Assembly (NCBI RefSeq): GCF_009827635.1
Contig: NZ_WTYW01000001.1
Span: forward strand, 700,001-764,000
DNA length: 64,000 bases
Direction: 5' to 3'
From: Parapontixanthobacter aurantiacus
Lineage (GTDB): Bacteria > Pseudomonadota > Alphaproteobacteria > Sphingomonadales > Sphingomonadaceae
The position numbers were made by a program, and so were the translations under genes. Positions 26,784-34,976 of this stretch are shown piece by piece; positions within the stretch are counted from its first letter, which is position 1, and each line of letters begins with the position of its first letter. The notes below the pieces were generated by a model. That model ran no database searches. It was not told the DNA's origin and saw nothing but the letters and a program-made list of their open reading frames with translations.

Positions 26784-27728
26784 ATGAACGCTTACCTCGA
26801 TTTCGAAAAGCCCGTCGCGCAGCTCGAAGCGCGCATTGCCGATCTGCGAAGCAGTGCACAGTCCGACCAGGTCGATATTTCGGCGGAACTCGCTCGCCTC
26901 GAACAGAAGAGCGCGGCCCTCCTCGAAACGACCTACTCCTCGCTCACCCCGTGGCAGAAGACGCAGGTCGCGCGACACCCTAAGCGGCCTCATTTTCGCG
27001 ATTACGTGCAGTACGGCTTTGCGGATTTCATGCCGCTGGGCGGGGATCGGCTCTATGGCGACGACGAGGCGATCATGGGCGGCTTCGCCAAGCTCGACGG
27101 GCGACGGGTCATGCTGATCGGTCACGAGAAGGGGCACGACACGGAAAGCCGCCTGCGTCACAATTTCGGCATGGGAAAGCCAGAGGGCTATCGCAAGGCA
27201 ATCCGGCTCATGGAGCTTGCCGGACGGTTCGGCCTGCCGGTGGTCACCCTCGTCGATACCTCAGGCGCGTTCCCGGGCGTCGAAGCGGAGGAACGCGGCC
27301 AGGCAGAGGCCATTGCTCGCTCGACAGAAGCCTGCCTTGCCCTTCCGGTACCGATCATCTCCGTCATCGTCGGCGAGGGCGGTTCAGGCGGCGCGGTCGC
27401 GCTGGCTGCGTCGAACCGCGTGCTGATGCTCGAACACGCGGTCTATTCCGTCATTTCGCCCGAAGGGTGTGCGTCGATCCTCTGGCGCACCGCCGAAAAG
27501 GCGTCCGAAGCGGCGCAAGCGATGAAAGTGACATCCAGCGATCTGCTGTCCCTCGGCGTTATCGATGGCGTCGTTCCCGAGCCGGTTGGCGGCGCGCATC
27601 GCGATCCTGAAACCGCCGCAGATCGCCTGACCTCTCGAATTTCCGAAGAACTCGCACAATTCGATGGCCGAACCTCGAAGGAAATCGTTGCTCAGCGCGA
27701 AGAGCGTTTTCTCAATATGGCCCGCTAA
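26784..27728 (+). CDS. accA: acetyl-CoA carboxylase carboxyltransferase subunit alpha
   Basis: 314 aa, typical. With AccD it transfers CO2 from biotinyl-AccB to acetyl-CoA in fatty acid synthesis. Family blocks are MNAYLDFEKPVAQLEARI, HPKRPHFRDYV, VVTLVDTSGAFPGVEAEERG and GEGGSGGAVALA. The start is the Met of the conserved YLDFEKP N-terminus. It follows xerD by 60 bp. Downstream (27729-27855) there are short hairpins such as CGATGC-GAAAA-GCATCG (27810-27826), just ahead of the protease gene. Confidence 0.96.
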   Translation: MNAYLDFEKPVAQLEARIADLRSSAQSDQVDISAELARLEQKSAALLETTYSSLTPWQKTQVARHPKRPHFRDYVQYGFADFMPLGGDRLYGDDEAIMGGFAKLDGRRVMLIGHEKGHDTESRLRHNFGMGKPEGYRKAIRLMELAGRFGLPVVTLVDTSGAFPGVEAEERGQAEAIARSTEACLALPVPIISVIVGEGGSGGAVALAASNRVLMLEHAVYSVISPEGCASILWRTAEKASEAAQAMKVTSSDLLSLGVIDGVVPEPVGGAHRDPETAADRLTSRISEELAQFDGRTSKEIVAQREERFLNMAR

Positions 27729-27855
27729 GACCGCGCAAGGCGGGAACAAATCGGCGAAGACAATACTTTCACCTGCATAAAACGCGCAAGCGCGCCGTGA
27801 GGCTGAAGCCGATGCGAAAAGCATCGTGCATCTCTCACGCTGCAAGGGGAAAACA

Positions 27856-29346
27856 ATGTCCAGATCGTCGTTCAACCGTTCCAAGATTACCGCGCTGGCA
27901 AGCTGTGCCGGTCTCGCCCTCACCCTGTCGGGTTGCATGGGCACGGCGAACATTCCGAGCGCCTCCGCACCGATCACGCAGTCCGAAGCGCAACAGGGTG
28001 CCGAGTATCACCCGCAATTGCTCTCGGAGTTCGGTGGCCGGATGACGGGCCCGCAAGCGAACTACGTGGAACAGGTCGGACAGAATATCGCCGTCGAATC
28101 GGGCCTCGCCAATGCCCGCGAATCCTTCACCGTTTCGCTGCTCGACAGTTCGGTGAACAACGCCTTCGCGATCCCCGGCGGATATGTTTATACGACGCGC
28201 CAGCTCGTTTCGCTCATGAACAACGAGGCGGAGCTTGCCGCCGTGCTCGGCCATGAGGTCGGCCACGTGGCTGCTCGTCACGCCCAGCGGCGGCAGGCGA
28301 ATGCACAGCGTAACTCGATTCTTGGCGCCGGTGCCGCCATTCTTTCGGGCATTCTTTTGGGCAACAATCCGCTCGGCCAGCAGCTTGGACAGGCAGCCTT
28401 GCAAACGTCGCAATTGCTGACCCTGCGTTTTTCCCGCAGTCAGGAACTTGAAGCCGACGCGCTTGGAATCCGTTATCTCGACACTGCCGGTTATGATCCG
28501 CGTGCGATGAGCACGGTTCTGCGCAGTCTTGCCCTGCAAAACCAGCTCGATGCGCAGCTTCAGGGGAGGGGCGACGCAAAACTTCCGGAATGGGCCTCGA
28601 CGCACCCCGATCCCGCCAGTCGTGTGCAAACTGCCTTGGAGCGGGCGCAGGGCTTGGGAGAAGGTATCACGAATCGTGACACGTTCCTGACGCGGATAGA
28701 CGGTCTGACGTATGGTGACAGCCCATCGCAAGGGGTCATCGAAGGACAGAGCTTCATTCATCCCGATCTTCGTCTGCGTTTCACGGCGCCGGACGGCTAC
28801 TACATGGTCAATTCGACGAGAGCGGTCGCGATCAACGGGCAGACCGGCCAGGCGCAGTTTACGCTCGCTCAGTATGGTGGAAATCTCGAAAACTATGTCG
28901 CTTCGGTGTTCAGGAGTCTGGGCGGAGACCAGCAGGCGCTAACGCCGGCAAGCATTCAGCGCACGACCGTCAACGGCTTGCCTGCCGCCTACGGCACTGC
29001 ACGGGTCAATAACGGCCAAAGCCAGGTCGATGTTGTCGTTTTTGCCTACGAATTCTCGAATGACCGGGCCTACCACTTTCAGGCGATTGCGCCTGCTGGA
29101 AGGGCCGGCGTCTTCTCGCCGCTGTTCAATTCGATGCGGCGCATTACGCAGGCTGAGGCTGACAACATCATACCGCGCGTATTGGACGTCGTAACCGTGC
29201 AGCCGGGTGATACCGTTCAGCGCCTTGCTAGCCGAATGGCTTACGACACCGGACAGATCGAGCGGTTCCGCGTCCTCAACGGATTGGTCGGAGACGAACA
29301 GCTTCGGGCCGGGCAAAAAGTGAAGATCGTCGTTCGCGGACGCTAG
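27856..29346 (+). CDS. M48 family metalloprotease lipoprotein with C-terminal LysM-like domain
   Basis: 496 aa. The signal peptide ends in a lipobox (LTLSGC, residues 23-28), suggesting a periplasmic lipoprotein like BepA/LoiP. The zinc site is HEVGH (His133, Glu134, His137) with third ligand Glu199 in QELEADALG. A middle domain of unknown fold follows, and the last 50 residues (VTVQPGDTVQRLASRMAYDT...) look like a LysM peptidoglycan-binding motif. Likely role: quality control of outer-membrane proteins at the cell wall. AAGGGGAAAAC precedes the chosen ATG. Confidence 0.88.
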   Translation: MSRSSFNRSKITALASCAGLALTLSGCMGTANIPSASAPITQSEAQQGAEYHPQLLSEFGGRMTGPQANYVEQVGQNIAVESGLANARESFTVSLLDSSVNNAFAIPGGYVYTTRQLVSLMNNEAELAAVLGHEVGHVAARHAQRRQANAQRNSILGAGAAILSGILLGNNPLGQQLGQAALQTSQLLTLRFSRSQELEADALGIRYLDTAGYDPRAMSTVLRSLALQNQLDAQLQGRGDAKLPEWASTHPDPASRVQTALERAQGLGEGITNRDTFLTRIDGLTYGDSPSQGVIEGQSFIHPDLRLRFTAPDGYYMVNSTRAVAINGQTGQAQFTLAQYGGNLENYVASVFRSLGGDQQALTPASIQRTTVNGLPAAYGTARVNNGQSQVDVVVFAYEFSNDRAYHFQAIAPAGRAGVFSPLFNSMRRITQAEADNIIPRVLDVVTVQPGDTVQRLASRMAYDTGQIERFRVLNGLVGDEQLRAGQKVKIVVRGR

Positions 29347-29611
29347 AACGTACGAATCCGTCACTTCGCGCTCCTGACGCTTCTTCGCGGGACTTCTCGT
29401 GAGCAGGTGGTGCAGAGGTACGCATCACGGTTTTTTCGGTTTGCGAATTCTGTTGGATGGTTGCTGCGGCGCTGTTTAGCGGTTGCGATATCTGCTCCGT
29501 CAGCGCCTCTGCCAAGGACATTGCGCCCAAGGCTAGAAAAGCAGCGAGGACGCCTGCCTCGACGCTGGCAGAACCCGCTTCGCTCTTGAGGCACTGCATG
29601 AACCTGTTCAT
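29276..29611 (-). CDS. Flp-pilin-like small protein with long C-terminal tail
   Basis: 111 aa. Residues 1-50 resemble Flp pilins: a short basic-acidic leader (MNRFMQCLKSEAGSASVE) and a hydrophobic helix (AGVLAAFLALGAMSLAEAL), but the processing motif is SASVEAG rather than GATAIEYG. A polar tail of about 60 residues, rich in Arg/Ser/Glu, follows and runs antisense into the last 71 bp of the protease gene. AGAGGGAAG lies before the ATG. It may be a diverged or minor pilin; whether the full tail is genuine is uncertain. Confidence 0.55.
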   Translation of the reverse strand: MNRFMQCLKSEAGSASVEAGVLAAFLALGAMSLAEALTEQISQPLNSAAATIQQNSQTEKTVMRTSAPPAHEKSREEASGARSDGFVRSSVRERRSSLFARPEAVRLRPIR

Positions 29612-29742
29612 CTTCCCTCTCCGATCTGATGGCGTCCCGAACAGCGGGATGCTTCGAAGGGGGAGTTAGCTGCTGTCCTTTGGCGGTTACATTATCCACA
29701 ACATACGCAGAACCACTTAGGTCAGCCACACAGACACAAAAA

Positions 29743-29784
29743 AAAGAAAAGGGCGACCGGAATTGCCGGCCGCCCTTTCTTTTA
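29743..29784 (-). terminator. strong terminator after the Flp pilin gene
   Basis: AAAGGGCG-CCGG and CCGG-CGCCCTTT form a long G/C-rich stem around AATT, with one mismatch. On the minus strand it is followed by TTTTCTTTTTTTTG, a strong U-tract, 35 bp past the pilin stop. The opposite strand has TTTCTTTT, so it may act both ways. Confidence 0.85.
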
Positions 29785-29818
29785 CGGATGCAGGTCTCAG
29801 GCCTGCATCGGCATCGAC

Positions 29819-29992
29819 TTAGCTGTTAGCGTTGCTAAGTTCGTCGCCAACTGCGTTGAAGGTGTTGTTCAGGTTGTTGCCGAGGCTGCCGAGAGCCGTG
29901 ATCAGAGCGACAGCGATAAGAGCGGCGATCAGGCCGTATTCGATTGCCGTTGCGCCTTCTTCGTCGCGGATCAGCTTCTTGAAATTCGTCAT
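29819..29992 (-). CDS. Flp family type IVb pilin
   Basis: 57 aa, the usual Flp size. The prepilin signature EEGATAIEYGLIAALIAVAL shows the Gly before the TadV-type prepilin peptidase cut, the Glu+5 and the Tyr of the processing region, followed by the hydrophobic assembly helix and a short polar tail rich in Asn. It forms bundled adhesive pili when the Tad secretion machine is present; no tad genes are in the window. AGGAGACTACAA precedes the ATG, and CCTTCAACC lies 70 bp upstream. Confidence 0.92.
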   Translation of the reverse strand: MTNFKKLIRDEEGATAIEYGLIAALIAVALITALGSLGNNLNNTFNAVGDELSNANS

Positions 29993-30061
29993 TTGTAGTC
30001 TCCTGGTTTTGGTCTTCGATACCCGTCTTGCGCCATGTCGGTTCAAGAGTGTTCGGGTTTA

Positions 30062-30070
30062 GGTTGAAGG
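30062..30070 (-). promoter_or_regulatory. shared pilin promoter element, copy 1
   Basis: CCTTCAACC (GGTTGAAGG on the plus strand) lies exactly 70 bp upstream of the start of the pilin gene at 29819-29992. The same 9-mer lies 70 bp upstream of the other pilin (30355-30363). The identical offset suggests a common promoter or regulator element. Confidence 0.45.
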
Positions 30071-30105
30071 TGTTGAAAATTCGCTAACGTGAAACCGATG
30101 AATTC

Positions 30106-30285
30106 TCAGTCGTTGACGACGCCATCGATGTTGTTGCTGGTATAGTTCCAGAGGTTGGAAATGGACGCACCGGCATAGGTGAAGCTCGTCATTGCGCCGA
30201 GGAAGATCAGCGCAAGTATCAGTCCGTATTCGACGGCGGTCGCGCCGCTTTCGTCCTTGAGGAAGGCTGTCAGTTCGTGTCGCAT
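30106..30285 (-). CDS. second Flp family type IVb pilin
   Basis: 59 aa. Same architecture as its neighbour: leader MRHELTAFLKDESG, processing motif GATAVEYGLIL, hydrophobic helix LALIFLGAMTSFTYAG and a short Asn-rich tail. The helix is less Flp-like (Thr/Ser/Phe in the second half), so it could be a minor pilin or a diverged paralogue. It carries the same CCTTCAACC element at the same distance upstream as the pilin at 29819-29992. Confidence 0.85.
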   Translation of the reverse strand: MRHELTAFLKDESGATAVEYGLILALIFLGAMTSFTYAGASISNLWNYTSNNIDGVVND

Positions 30286-30344
30286 GCTGGAGCAGTCTCC
30301 GGGACGTTTCGGAATTCGGATGCGACAGGCACTAAGCATTTGCA

Positions 30345-30363
30345 GTTAAGGATTGGTTGAAGG
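30345..30363. promoter_or_regulatory. shared pilin promoter element, copy 2, with CtrA-like box
   Basis: GTTAA-GGATTGG-TTGAAGG contains TTAA-N7-TTGA, one base from the CtrA consensus TTAA-N7-TTAA, and the GGTTGAAGG element shared with the other pilin. It lies between the divergent pilin (30285) and mutT. CtrA control of Flp pilins is established in Caulobacter; here it is inference. Confidence 0.4.
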
Positions 30364-30797
30364 AAACGAAGAAAGTGGAAAGTATTCCGACATGGCTCCC
30401 CGTGGTTGCGCTGGCTTTGCGCAATTCGGACGGGCACTGGATGATGCAACGACGCCCTCTTTCAAAAGAGCACGGCGGCCTTTGGGAATTTCCCGGTGGT
30501 AAGGTCGAACCCGGCGAAACGCCTCGCACCGCCCTCGTTCGGGAAATTGCGGAAGAGCTTGGCATCCGCATTCAGGCGAAAGATCTCCGGGCATTTGCCT
30601 TCGGCGATAGCGACGACAGAGAAGACGGTGGGACCATTGTCGTCATGCTTTACAGTTGCGACCAGTGGGAGGGTGAACCACGCTCACTCGAGGGGGGCCA
30701 GATAGCGTGGGTCCCCGCGAGCCGGTTCCGAGATTTGGATATGCCGCCGATTGATGCCGAACTATCTCGCCGCCTTATTCAATGCGAAGCGGCATGA
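30357..30797 (+). CDS. mutT: NUDIX hydrolase, MutT-like (8-oxo-dGTP diphosphatase)
   Basis: 146 aa. The Nudix box is complete: GGKVEPGETPRTALVREIAEELGI, matching GX5EX7REUXEEXGU. With LWEFPGG and a MutT-like WVPASRF near the end, removal of oxidised dGTP is the likely role; a related nucleotide substrate is possible. No ATG is available near the 5' end: TTG 30357 gives 146 aa, and GTG 30375, with AAGGA 9 bp upstream, is an equally good start and avoids overlap with the pilin promoter element. Confidence 0.87.
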   Translation: MKETKKVESIPTWLPVVALALRNSDGHWMMQRRPLSKEHGGLWEFPGGKVEPGETPRTALVREIAEELGIRIQAKDLRAFAFGDSDDREDGGTIVVMLYSCDQWEGEPRSLEGGQIAWVPASRFRDLDMPPIDAELSRRLIQCEAA

Positions 30798-30877
30798 TGT
30801 AGGCAAGGCGAAGCCAATCTTCTGAATTGAGCTATTGCCAAGGTTGCCACTGCCTCCTATGTGGCCACTTCCATTGC

Positions 30878-30954
30878 GCGCCCGTAGCTCAGCTGGATAG
30901 AGTACCTGACTACGAATCAGGTGGCCGGAGGTTCGAATCCTTCCGGGCGCGCCA
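30878..30954 (+). tRNA. tRNA-Arg (ACG anticodon)
   Basis: The acceptor stem GCGCCCG/CGGGCGC has discriminator G and an encoded CCA. The anticodon arm CCTGA-CTACGAA-TCAGG gives ACG, and the T-arm contains GGTTCGAATCC. Its A34 is presumably modified to inosine to read CGU/CGC/CGA. A T6 run directly after the CCA may act as terminator. Confidence 0.96.
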
Positions 30955-30967
30955 TTTTTTCCCTGCA

Positions 30968-31066
30968 ATCGCCATCCCGTAAGCCGTTCGACGAGCTTCT
31001 TCTCGGGATGGGGCTTGGCGAGCGATTTCGGCTCTAGCCGAAGAGGGCGATAAGCGTCTAACGCTT
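30968..31066 (+). other. row of three hairpins between tRNA-Arg and the PLD gene
   Basis: CATCCCG (30973-30979) pairs with CGGGATG (31004-31010). TTCGGC-TCTA-GCCGAA (31027-31042) is a perfect 6-bp hairpin. AAGCGT-CTA-ACGCTT (31052-31066) is another perfect 6-bp hairpin. There is no ORF. It may be a structured 5' leader of the downstream gene, tRNA 3' processing signals or an unrecognised small RNA. Confidence 0.35.
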
Positions 31067-31105
31067 GCGCGCGATAGGCCAACGGTGCCGAGGGGGAGCC
31101 TGCAA

Positions 31106-32650
31106 TTGAGCACGACCGACGACGATACGTTGACCGACAAGAGCGTGTCGCGGCTGCCGCCGAGCGTAGAGCCGGAAGTCTGGCGCTACGAGATGGTCGA
31201 ACGCGCTTCCCTCATCATCGATGCTGCCGATTACTTCGCAGTCATGCAGGCCGCCATGCTCAAAGCCAGACGGCGCATCCTGCTGATCGGCTGGGATGTC
31301 GACACGCGCATTCATCTCGCTACGGGACGAAGCTGGTGGCAACGCGGCTGGAGCGAGAAATATCCGAGCAGGCTCGGCAGCTTCGTCGCGTGGCTCGCTC
31401 GCCATCGTCCAGGTCTTGAGATCCGTATCCTGAAATGGAGCTTCGGGGCGTTCAAGTTCGCGCTGCGCGGTTCGATGTGGTGGGACCTGATGCGGTGGTT
31501 TCCCCACAAACAGATCGATTTCAAATTCGACAGCGCGCACCCGGTCGGTTGCAGCCATCACCAGAAGATTGCCGTCATCGATTCGACGCTGGCCGTCTGC
31601 GGGGGGATCGACATGACGACCGGCCGCTGGGACACACGTCAACACAAGGAAGACGACGACGGGCGGACCGGGCCTGATGGCGACCAGCATCCGCCGTGGC
31701 ACGATGCCACGATGATGATGGAAGGTCCCATCGCGACCGCTCTTGCGGAGCTGGGTAAGGACCGATGGATCAGGGCAGGGGGCAAACCCCTTCCGGATGT
31801 CGAACCGCATGAAAGCATCTGGCCCGAAGGGCTCGACGTTCAGTTCGAGAATGTCGAACTCGGCATTGCGCGAACCCGCGCAGCCTATCGCGACTGGGAA
31901 AAGGTCGAGGAAATCGAGCGGTTGTTCGTCAAGCATATCCGCGAGGCCGAATACTTCATCTACGCCGAAAGCCAGTATTTTGCCTCACGTGTCATCGCTG
32001 AAGCGATTCTGGATCGCCTCGGCGAAGACAACCCGCCGGAGTTTGTCATCGTTCATCCCGAACATGCTGAAGGCTGGCTCGAACAGCAGGCGATGGACCA
32101 TGCTCGCGCGGAACTGGTCCGATGCCTGAACGATGCCGATACGAAGAAGCGCTTTTCGCTCTGGACGCCCTTTACCGGAAAAACGCCGATATACGTCCAC
32201 GCCAAGATCATGATAGTCGACGATGTCGTCTTCCGCATCGGTTCGGCAAACATGAACAATCGGTCCCTCGGTCTCGATAGCGAGTGCGATGTGTTCCTGG
32301 ACAAGCGGCGCAAGGCCAACGCGCATGTCGGCGATCAGATCGAGAAGATCCGCCACTCCCTGCTTGCCGAGCATTGCGGCGTGAAAGAGAGCGAAATGGT
32401 CGCCTTACTCAAGACGCACGGTTCGATGCGCGGTGTCATCGAAGCGACGCAGACGGAGGGCGGACGCAATTTGCGCGAATATGAGTTGCCGGAATTGAAT
32501 GGCGTCGAAGAGACCTTGGCAGAGTCGCAATTGCTCGATCCGGAGGATCCGGAGGACATGTTCGAGCCGTTTGCAAAAGGCGGAATGTTCCGTAAGCGGT
32601 CGAGGCTGAAACGAGTGAAGGATCGCATCGCAAGGAGGCTGACGCGATGA
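31106..32650 (+). CDS. phospholipase D-like family protein
   Basis: About 514 aa. Two HKD motifs identify the PLD superfamily: His152-x-Lys154-x4-Asp159 (HHQKIAVID) and His365-x-Lys367-x4-Asp372 (HAKIMIVD), followed by the GSANMNNRS signature. Members include phospholipase D, cardiolipin synthase and related phosphatidyltransferases. There is no N-terminal membrane segment, unlike Cls, so a soluble or peripheral phospholipase is more likely. TTG 31106 is preferred as start because GGGGAG lies 7 bp upstream; GTG 31085 is the alternative. Its stop overlaps the folE ATG. Confidence 0.85.
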   Translation: MSTTDDDTLTDKSVSRLPPSVEPEVWRYEMVERASLIIDAADYFAVMQAAMLKARRRILLIGWDVDTRIHLATGRSWWQRGWSEKYPSRLGSFVAWLARHRPGLEIRILKWSFGAFKFALRGSMWWDLMRWFPHKQIDFKFDSAHPVGCSHHQKIAVIDSTLAVCGGIDMTTGRWDTRQHKEDDDGRTGPDGDQHPPWHDATMMMEGPIATALAELGKDRWIRAGGKPLPDVEPHESIWPEGLDVQFENVELGIARTRAAYRDWEKVEEIERLFVKHIREAEYFIYAESQYFASRVIAEAILDRLGEDNPPEFVIVHPEHAEGWLEQQAMDHARAELVRCLNDADTKKRFSLWTPFTGKTPIYVHAKIMIVDDVVFRIGSANMNNRSLGLDSECDVFLDKRRKANAHVGDQIEKIRHSLLAEHCGVKESEMVALLKTHGSMRGVIEATQTEGGRNLREYELPELNGVEETLAESQLLDPEDPEDMFEPFAKGGMFRKRSRLKRVKDRIARRLTR

Positions 32651-33255
32651 GCAGTTTGGTGGGACCGGATGAGGACGTAGAACGCGGCAAGCCGCCGGTA
32701 CCCGAAGAGGTACAGGCGGCGATCCGCACGCTGATCGAATGGGCGGGCGACGATCCCACGAGAGAAGGTTTGCTCGACACGCCGAAACGGGTCGCGCGAG
32801 CATGGAAGGAATATTGTCTCGGCTATGAAGAAGACCCGGCGGTGCATCTCAGCCGGGTGTTCGAAGAAGTCGGCGGCTATGACGAGATCGTCCTGTTGAA
32901 AGACATTCCCTTTCAGTCGCATTGCGAACACCACATGGCTCCAATCATCGGGAAGGCGGCCATCGCCTATTTACCCAACGACCACGTGGTCGGTATCTCC
33001 AAGCTTGCGCGCGTCCTGCATGGTTTCGCGCGCCGGTTGCAGATACAGGAGCGACTTACGGCAGAAGTCGCGCAGTGCATTCAGGAGCATCTGAAACCGC
33101 AAGGCGTTGCGGTCGTTATCGAGGCAAGCCACGCCTGTATGACTGCGCGCGGCGTCAGAACCCCCGGTGTGAGCATGGTGACGAGCCGGATGATGGGCAT
33201 CTTCCGCGAGGACGAACGCAGCCGGAAAGAAGTCCTCAGCCTGATGGGCTATTAA
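32647..33255 (+). CDS. folE: GTP cyclohydrolase I
   Basis: 202 aa, standard. It converts GTP to 7,8-dihydroneopterin triphosphate, the first step of folate synthesis. The zinc ligands are Cys93 and His96 (SHCEHHM) and Cys164 (ASHACM); [20 protein letters not shown] and TRGVRTPG-type substrate-binding segments are present. ATGA overlap (32647-32650) with the PLD-like gene indicates coupled translation, although no metabolic link between the two is obvious. Confidence 0.96.
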   Translation: MSSLVGPDEDVERGKPPVPEEVQAAIRTLIEWAGDDPTREGLLDTPKRVARAWKEYCLGYEEDPAVHLSRVFEEVGGYDEIVLLKDIPFQSHCEHHMAPIIGKAAIAYLPNDHVVGISKLARVLHGFARRLQIQERLTAEVAQCIQEHLKPQGVAVVIEASHACMTARGVRTPGVSMVTSRMMGIFREDERSRKEVLSLMGY

Positions 33256-33268
33256 TTAGCGCTAGTCG

Positions 33269-33571
33269 TTACTTGCCGAGCAACCTGTCGAGCAGAGGCG
33301 GCTTGTGCCGCGTCGGCGCGCTCTCTCCGGTAATCTGGAAAAGATAGGTAGCCAGTTGCACTGCCTGCGTTTTTGTCATGAACATGCAGGTTTCGTGGAC
33401 ATCCTGATCGCGTTCCTGTGATGCGTCGAGCGACTGCATCCGAAGGGATAGTCGATCGCCCAGATCTCCCGCGCTCCAGCCGAGCAGAACCTTGTAGTCA
33501 GTGCAATCGGCCGAAATCTCGGCACGGTTGTCAATCGTTTCCGGGAATTGTTCGGAAGGCTTCTCGACCAT
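33269..33571 (-). CDS. hypothetical protein, 100 aa
   Basis: A soluble, polar protein without signal or membrane segment. It contains a central KVLLGWSAGDLGDRLSLRMQ stretch and a CMFMTKTQAVQLATYLFQITG helix, and ends in a basic tail PTRHKPPLLDRLLGK. Codon use fits the genome. It is convergent with folE (13 bp between stops) and lies downstream of, and co-directional with, the peroxiredoxin gene. Family not recognised. Confidence 0.6.
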   Translation of the reverse strand: MVEKPSEQFPETIDNRAEISADCTDYKVLLGWSAGDLGDRLSLRMQSLDASQERDQDVHETCMFMTKTQAVQLATYLFQITGESAPTRHKPPLLDRLLGK

Positions 33572-33639
33572 CTTCGTTCGTTCCGAGAGAGGCGCCCGGG
33601 AATGCTCGCGCCATGCGGCATTCCCGGGGCTGGTTCGTA

Positions 33640-34119
33640 TTACATCTGCTCGAGCATATGTTCCGCGCTGCTGACGGAATAGTCGCCCGGCTGCTCTACG
33701 TTCAGCTGCTTTACGACGCCATCTTCCACCAGCATCGAGAACCGCTGACCCCGCTGGCCTAGACCGAAGCCCGATCCGTCCATCGTAAGGCCCAGTTCGC
33801 GCGCGAAATCGCCATTCCCGTCAGAAAGCATGGTGACCTCCTTCGCGCCCGTCGTGTCCTTCCAGGCGCCCATCACGAACGGGTCGTTGACGGCCGTGCA
33901 GGCGATCTCGTCGACGCCCCTGGCTTTCAACTCGGCGGCGTGATCTTCGAAGCTCGGCAAATGCTTGGCCGAACAGGTCGGCGTAAATGCACCCGGAACG
34001 GAGAACAGCGCGACCTTGCGCCCCGCGAAGAAATCGCTGGACTGGACTTTCTCAGGTCCGTTCTCGGTCGGTTTGATGAGCGTGGTATCGGGCAGCTTGT
34101 CGCCGACGGAAATTGTCAT
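33640..34119 (-). CDS. peroxiredoxin, Prx5 type
   Basis: 159 aa. A thioredoxin-fold peroxidase with peroxidatic Cys49 in PGAFTPTCSAKHLP (PxxxTxxC motif), the PFVMGAWKD segment and SDGNGDFARELGL typical of the Prx5/AHP-type group. It reduces hydrogen and organic peroxides using glutaredoxin, glutathione or thioredoxin. A second cysteine occurs (DEIACTAVND) but not in a classic resolving position. The start is MTISVGDKLP. The 34120-34361 gap to the divergent gene holds a CCCTG-TTGG-CAGGG hairpin (34279-34292) and no ORF of note. Confidence 0.9.
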   Translation of the reverse strand: MTISVGDKLPDTTLIKPTENGPEKVQSSDFFAGRKVALFSVPGAFTPTCSAKHLPSFEDHAAELKARGVDEIACTAVNDPFVMGAWKDTTGAKEVTMLSDGNGDFARELGLTMDGSGFGLGQRGQRFSMLVEDGVVKQLNVEQPGDYSVSSAEHMLEQM

Positions 34120-34361
34120 TCTTGTTTCTCCGCTTCTGGTGGTGCGTGGTCCGCTTAGCACATAGGCATGTGCCGTCGCATAGCAAGCGATTGCATCGGA
34201 GCGCCGTCGCTCGTCCGACGGATGGTTAATTTGCGCTCATCCTGTTTGTTTAAGAAAGCCTAAATGCTTGGGCGCGATCCCTGTTGGCAGGGGCCTTGAG
34301 ACAGCCCTGTTCGAAGCAGACGCCGCCGCTTCGTAGCGGCCGGCCCAACGGGGGACAGGAA

Positions 34362-34829
34362 ATGCAGAATATCCGCAGGAAACTAGCTGGGGCAGCCGTC
34401 GCTGCCGCCATGCTTGCCACGCCGTCGAACGCGATCGCCGCAGACACGCTGCAAACGGCAGAAAACATCCGCAAGCTCGACATCATGCTAATGGTGACGA
34501 GCCTTCGCTGCCGAACCGGGAAGGACGATTTCCAGCCTGAATACCGTAAGTTTTCCGCAGCGCATCTTTCGACATTGAACCTCGCCGGGCGGCAGCTTCG
34601 CACCGATCTGCAGAAGCGACACGGTGCTAAAGGTGCAATGCGCGCACTCGACCGGATGAGCGTCGGCATGGCGAACGAATACGGGCAGGGGCATCCGTGG
34701 CTCGAATGTGCCGAGCTCAAGAAGGTTGCGAACAACCTGTCGGAGGAACGCGACCCCAATCAGCTCGCCCTGGCTGCCTCGCAACTTCTCGATTCGCGCC
34801 GCGGCCGGAACCTCGCCTATCTCGATTAG
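34362..34829 (+). CDS. exported protein of unknown function
   Basis: 155 aa with a signal peptide (LAGAAVAAAMLATPSNAIAA, cut near residue 27). The mature domain of about 128 residues is helical and contains single cysteines in TSLRCRTGKDDFQPEY and HPWLECAELKKV, which could form a disulfide in the periplasm. GGACAGGA precedes the ATG. A terminator-like hairpin follows at 34898-34928. I do not recognise the family. Confidence 0.65.
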   Translation: MQNIRRKLAGAAVAAAMLATPSNAIAADTLQTAENIRKLDIMLMVTSLRCRTGKDDFQPEYRKFSAAHLSTLNLAGRQLRTDLQKRHGAKGAMRALDRMSVGMANEYGQGHPWLECAELKKVANNLSEERDPNQLALAASQLLDSRRGRNLAYLD

Positions 34830-34897
34830 GAACAGGTACGGCGCGAACGGCCTTACGGAAGTTCGCAACGGTTGCTCTTGGCAGGGCGAAAGGATAG

Positions 34898-34928
34898 GGG
34901 CGGTGCCAACTCGGCGCCGCCCTTTCTT
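34898..34928 (+). terminator. terminator-like hairpin between the secreted protein and ahcY
   Basis: GGGCGGTGCC and GGCGCCGCCC pair over 10 bp (one G-T) with a 5-nt AACTC loop, followed by TTTCTTGC. It lies 68 bp past the upstream stop and about 50 bp before the ahcY start, so it ends the first transcript or acts as an attenuator of the second. Confidence 0.6.
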
Positions 34929-34976
34929 GCGTGCGCTGCAAATCTTCTATCCGAACAAATACAAGGACCGACGCGC

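Noticed and set aside
29692-29700. Perfect DnaA-box consensus TTATCCACA
   Set aside because: A single 9-mer with no cluster, no AT-rich unwinding region and no dnaA/dnaN/repABC nearby; one such match is expected by chance in about half of windows this size.
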